60,000 bases of DNA from Nymphaea colorata (taxonomy: Eukaryota; Streptophyta; Magnoliopsida; Nymphaeales; Nymphaeaceae): contig NC_045141.1 of NCBI RefSeq assembly GCF_008831285.2, positions 12,760,106 through 12,820,105 on the forward strand. The letters are read 5' to 3'. The notes below the pieces were generated by a model. The model was not told the origin of the DNA. It did not search any database and worked only from the letters and a program-made list of their open reading frames with translations. This document shows positions 56,823-60,000 of the stretch, one piece after another. Both the position numbers and the translations under genes were made by a program. Position 1 is the stretch's first letter, and every line of letters begins with the position of its first letter.

Positions 56823-58467
56823 AGTGGCGGAGCCAGAAATTTTTTGCTATGGGGCACTAGTACATAGTATGTGAAAAATATTTCGTAGGGAACATGCCAC
56901 TATCGTTAGGACCAACCAAAGGCAATAATGGCTTAGAACCCACTGCCCAAAGTACCAGATCTGCTTCCAAGCTTTGACTTTGCAAACTTCTTTCAGCAAT
57001 AAACTTTTTAGATGTCTCTCGCTGATTGTTTACATCACCTACTTCACTATCATGAGAATTTTCAATTTTGTCAATAATTTTTATGCAGCCAACATAGTGC
57101 CCTAAAAACAGCTCAACATTCATGGACAAAAGAACCTGCAAGTGTATATTCTAGGCCTTAGAATTTCTTTCACACTAATGTATTAAATCAAGGAAAAGAG
57201 AAAAGGGAACATTTTCAAGTGGGTAATCTAGAGAAAAAGTGACAACTACAATAAGATGGGTGAACCAGTTCAGAGTTGCACCATCTTAAATAAGCCATCA
57301 CATGCTTGAATTGGATTGGTTTAATCATATTCTGAAAGGTCAAAAGAGGAAAACAGGTAGGTCTGAAATGAGATTTGAACAGCAGAAGTAATACATATCC
57401 TCAAGCATAGAAGAGAAATTCAACATGAACAATGCATCAATCCTCCAAAGTTCTAGGCAGATTCACATTCGAATTTAAAAATGTCTCCAGTTGAATGACA
57501 ACCCCTAGCATCGTTAACCGTTTGATCCATGAGGCGGGAAATGTTTTGGTGGCAATTAACTGTCATTAACAGTATCCAACCTTTCGACCAACAAACGCTT
57601 GATGGGCAGCATTTACCAGCAAGCAACTAAAAGAGGATTGATGGGCACTGGGCAGCAATGCAGGGCGTTTCTAACAAATGTTTAACAGATCATAGTAGAA
57701 GAAAACCTTTGAGCCCCTCAATATTGTGATGGAGTGGGATAAAAGAGCACATAACCAAACTAAATGATGAGAAATTTTGCATACGAGGAGAAAATATAAC
57801 AAGCAAAAGCACACCTCTAGAACGACAACCAGAAGACAGAAACTGTGCGACCAAAAGATCGTACCGAAGTAAGCGACCCGTTATCCATAACATGTGTGAA
57901 ATCTAACGATGAAGCTTTGATCTCCTCATTCCTCAAGCGCGATTCAGATTGTCAAACAAAAATCCTTTATAAATTAGACAAATTTGAAAATTGAGATTCA
58001 CTACAAGAAAAAACCTATACGTTTAGTGCGATTAGATTAAGTTTCCACCAATAGTTAAGAAAAGAAACAAAGAAGCATAGCAGGAGCAACAGAGGCAGAT
58101 GAGACAGAAGCGAAGAGCTGCAGCCAATACAGGGAGATTAGATTAAACGCCAGACTCTCGGACATTTACCCCACCGCCAGCGATTCCGGTGTTGGATTGG
58201 AATTCTCTGTTGAAGTCTTGAAGAAAAAATCTCTGAATGAGATGCTTCATGCTTGCAGATTCTTCCACCATAGACGGAAGCACTAACCTCACCTGGAGGG
58301 TGGAGCATAACAAGGGAAAGAGGGCTGGAGGCAGAGGAAGACAGTGGGGCCTGACCCAATTCTGGCATGGGCAACAACTTACACATGCCTTGAAGCTCCG
58401 CATGTGAAGCCCCTTTTCACATGGAGCTTTATTGGGCTGGCGTGGGCAGACGTAGCTCTGCTACTGC
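56823..58467. mobile_element. hAT-type non-autonomous element in unit 2
   Basis: Counterpart of 50348-51982 with CTTGCAAT at 56815-56822 and 58468-58475. It is 10 bp longer because of extra GATTAGATTA-like sequence near 58030. No transposase frame. Confidence 0.85.
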
Positions 58468-60000
58468 CTTGCAATCACTTCCTTTGGTCACCTTGTCCTT
58501 AATAGCAAAGAAGTTGGAAGAAAATCCAAACACATAAGACATAAAAGAACTAAGTTTATTGACAGAAATAAAATACTTCTTAATGTCGGACACTACAATA
58601 ACATTGTCTGTAGGAATTATATGACTGCCCACATGAATATCAGCAACTCCAACATGCGTAATATCAAGTTGTTGACCATATCCTACCATAACTTTTTCTG
58701 TTCTAGTATATGGGATGCAACTCTTGAGATTACCTGGATCATCAATCACATGAGAACTTGCTTCGGTATCAAGAAACCAATCTTAATCAGTAGGATCTGT
58801 GGCTTTTGTAGTAGTAAATGCTGGAAACCATGCACTTTAGAATTGAACCGACTATTGTTGTTGCGTCAATTGTTGTTGTAGCGTTTTCTATAGTTTTGAT
58901 TGTTGGAATGTTACATGAGAAAGGTGATTTGACTATTCAATCTAACTTCTCCTCTATGTAAGTTTTTTGATCGTCTCATGTCCTTTGATTGTCCAATGTC
59001 CATTGTCCAGCCAAAATACCTTGTCATCGTATGTAAGAGGCTTTCGTATAGCAGCGAGTTCATCACGTATAGCTTTAAAGTCTGTATTTGTCTTGTTTGC
59101 AGTAAAGTTGCAACTTTGTTGTCAATCTAAATCTAATCTCCTCTCTTTTGATTCTTGAGAAAAAGCTCCTGTTAAAGTTTTTCATACCTATGCAGCGGTC
59201 TCATGTCTCACGACTAGTCCTAAGACTTTATCTATGAGAGACTCAGTTATCCAACCTCTTAGGAGACTATCTAATTTCTTTGAAGCACAAAAATTGGGAT
59301 TTGGTCGTCTCATGGCTTCATCAATTTCTGTAGATTCTATGGTAGAAGCTGGCGTGAGAATCAACCCATTAATGAAACCAAGCAAATGTTGACTCTCTGC
59401 GAGTCCAATAATTTGTGTTTTCCACAACAAATAGTTTTTTGTGTGAAAGTTTTATACAAACAAAGTTGGCCATGTTCACAATAGAGGGATATGGATACTT
59501 AGCTGTTGAGGATGTTGATGATATCGCCATGATAAGAAAAAGATGCAGCTATTAAGGTCGACAGATCTGTCGATTAGAGCTTACAAGCTCTAATACCATG
59601 AAAAAAAAAAGAACCAAGAAGAAACAAATTTTAACGCGGTTCAGAATTGTTCCTACTCCACGATCTCAGTCATCAACTTTCAGTTGACTGGTTTCCCTCT
59701 ATAGTTTGACTGGTTTCCCTCTATAGATTTTATACGTTTGATAGGAGAATTCAAATTCAAACTAAGTGCCTCTTTATCAAATTCCATTGGCTTATAAAGC
59801 ATGAGATTTATTTCCTTAAATTTCTCCCTTGCTTTTGAATAGCTTGTACCGTCACTATCTAAATGTTTGATTTCCTCTTGCCTGACTTGCTTTTCTATGA
59901 TATAGTCAAATCCATTTGCTCCTGATTTTCTGGAGTTTTGATTTTGAGCTTGTGTGTTCCAATGTCATACCTAAGTTGATAAGGTAGATTGTTATCACTG

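Larger units (their letters stand above)
55029..59586 (-). pseudogene. Decayed Ty1/copia gag-pol in unit 2
   Basis: Same fragments as in unit 1: gag at 59430-59188, protease region at 58749-58476, pre-integrase/integrase near 56815-56448, integrase C-terminus at 56068-55612 and RT start at 55259-55050. The primer-binding site complement is at 59587-59598. Truncation and stops are shared with unit 1. Confidence 0.82.
53919..60000. repeat. Large direct repeat, unit 2 (cut by window end)
   Basis: Second copy of the unit, continuing past the window. It corresponds to 47352-53515 with few substitutions, for example AAACAAAG at 59459 versus AAATAAAG at 52971. All internal insertions keep the same target duplications, so it was copied after they occurred. 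Confidence 0.95.

Noticed and set aside
47352-60000. Reading the 6.5-kb repeats as giant LTRs of one element
   Set aside because: The units adjoin with no internal region, lack TG-CA termini and target duplications, and contain a separate copia with its own primer site.

Overview
This is nuclear DNA from a flowering plant. The evidence is two conserved plant housekeeping genes with GT-AG introns, an intronless PLS-DYW pentatricopeptide repeat (PPR) gene, and Ty1/copia and Ty3/gypsy-type LTR retrotransposons primed from the initiator-Met tRNA site, plus hAT-like and other short TIR elements. Non-coding DNA is AT-rich. The species cannot be named from this sequence.

Layout, left to right. 1-1000: intergenic DNA with short tandem repeats. 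1005-2864 (+): intronless PPR gene with a C-terminal DYW-type deaminase domain ending in NFW. 3262-11474 (-): the coatomer subunit beta-COP gene, reconstructed as four coding exons encoding 952 aa, with a 4.1 kb intron; it converges on the PPR gene. 11475-13641: a 2.2 kb divergent promoter region containing a candidate uORF and a perfect 10-bp hairpin. 13642-37456 (+): a plastid-type soluble inorganic pyrophosphatase (PPA6-like), six coding exons, 295 aa, stretched over 23.8 kb by transposons. 37457-47351: a gene-poor region with microsatellites, hAT-like debris, a pair of related 385-bp elements and one doubtful 74-aa GC-rich ORF. 47352-60000: two near-identical direct repeats with a period of about 6.5 kb, the second cut by the window end. 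Each carries a decayed copia element, itself hit by a 1.6 kb hAT-type insertion and a 257-bp MITE, plus unrecognised exon-like fragments.

The most striking structure is inside the pyrophosphatase gene. A short-LTR, gypsy-derived, apparently non-autonomous family has inserted three times: a solo LTR in intron 1 and full-length copies in introns 4 and 5. Both full copies later received a copia element of one family, each time in the opposite orientation to its host. The composites in introns 4 and 5 therefore form a multi-kilobase inverted pair around the 99-nt, frame-neutral exon 5. Target-site duplications (CATAT, CGATT, TCTCT, CATAT, ACCTC) support every insertion boundary.

The genes do not form an operon-like unit. 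COPI coat assembly (beta-COP), organelle RNA editing (PPR-DYW) and plastid pyrophosphate removal (pyrophosphatase) are independent housekeeping functions. No microbial-type defence system, CRISPR array or biosynthetic cluster was seen.
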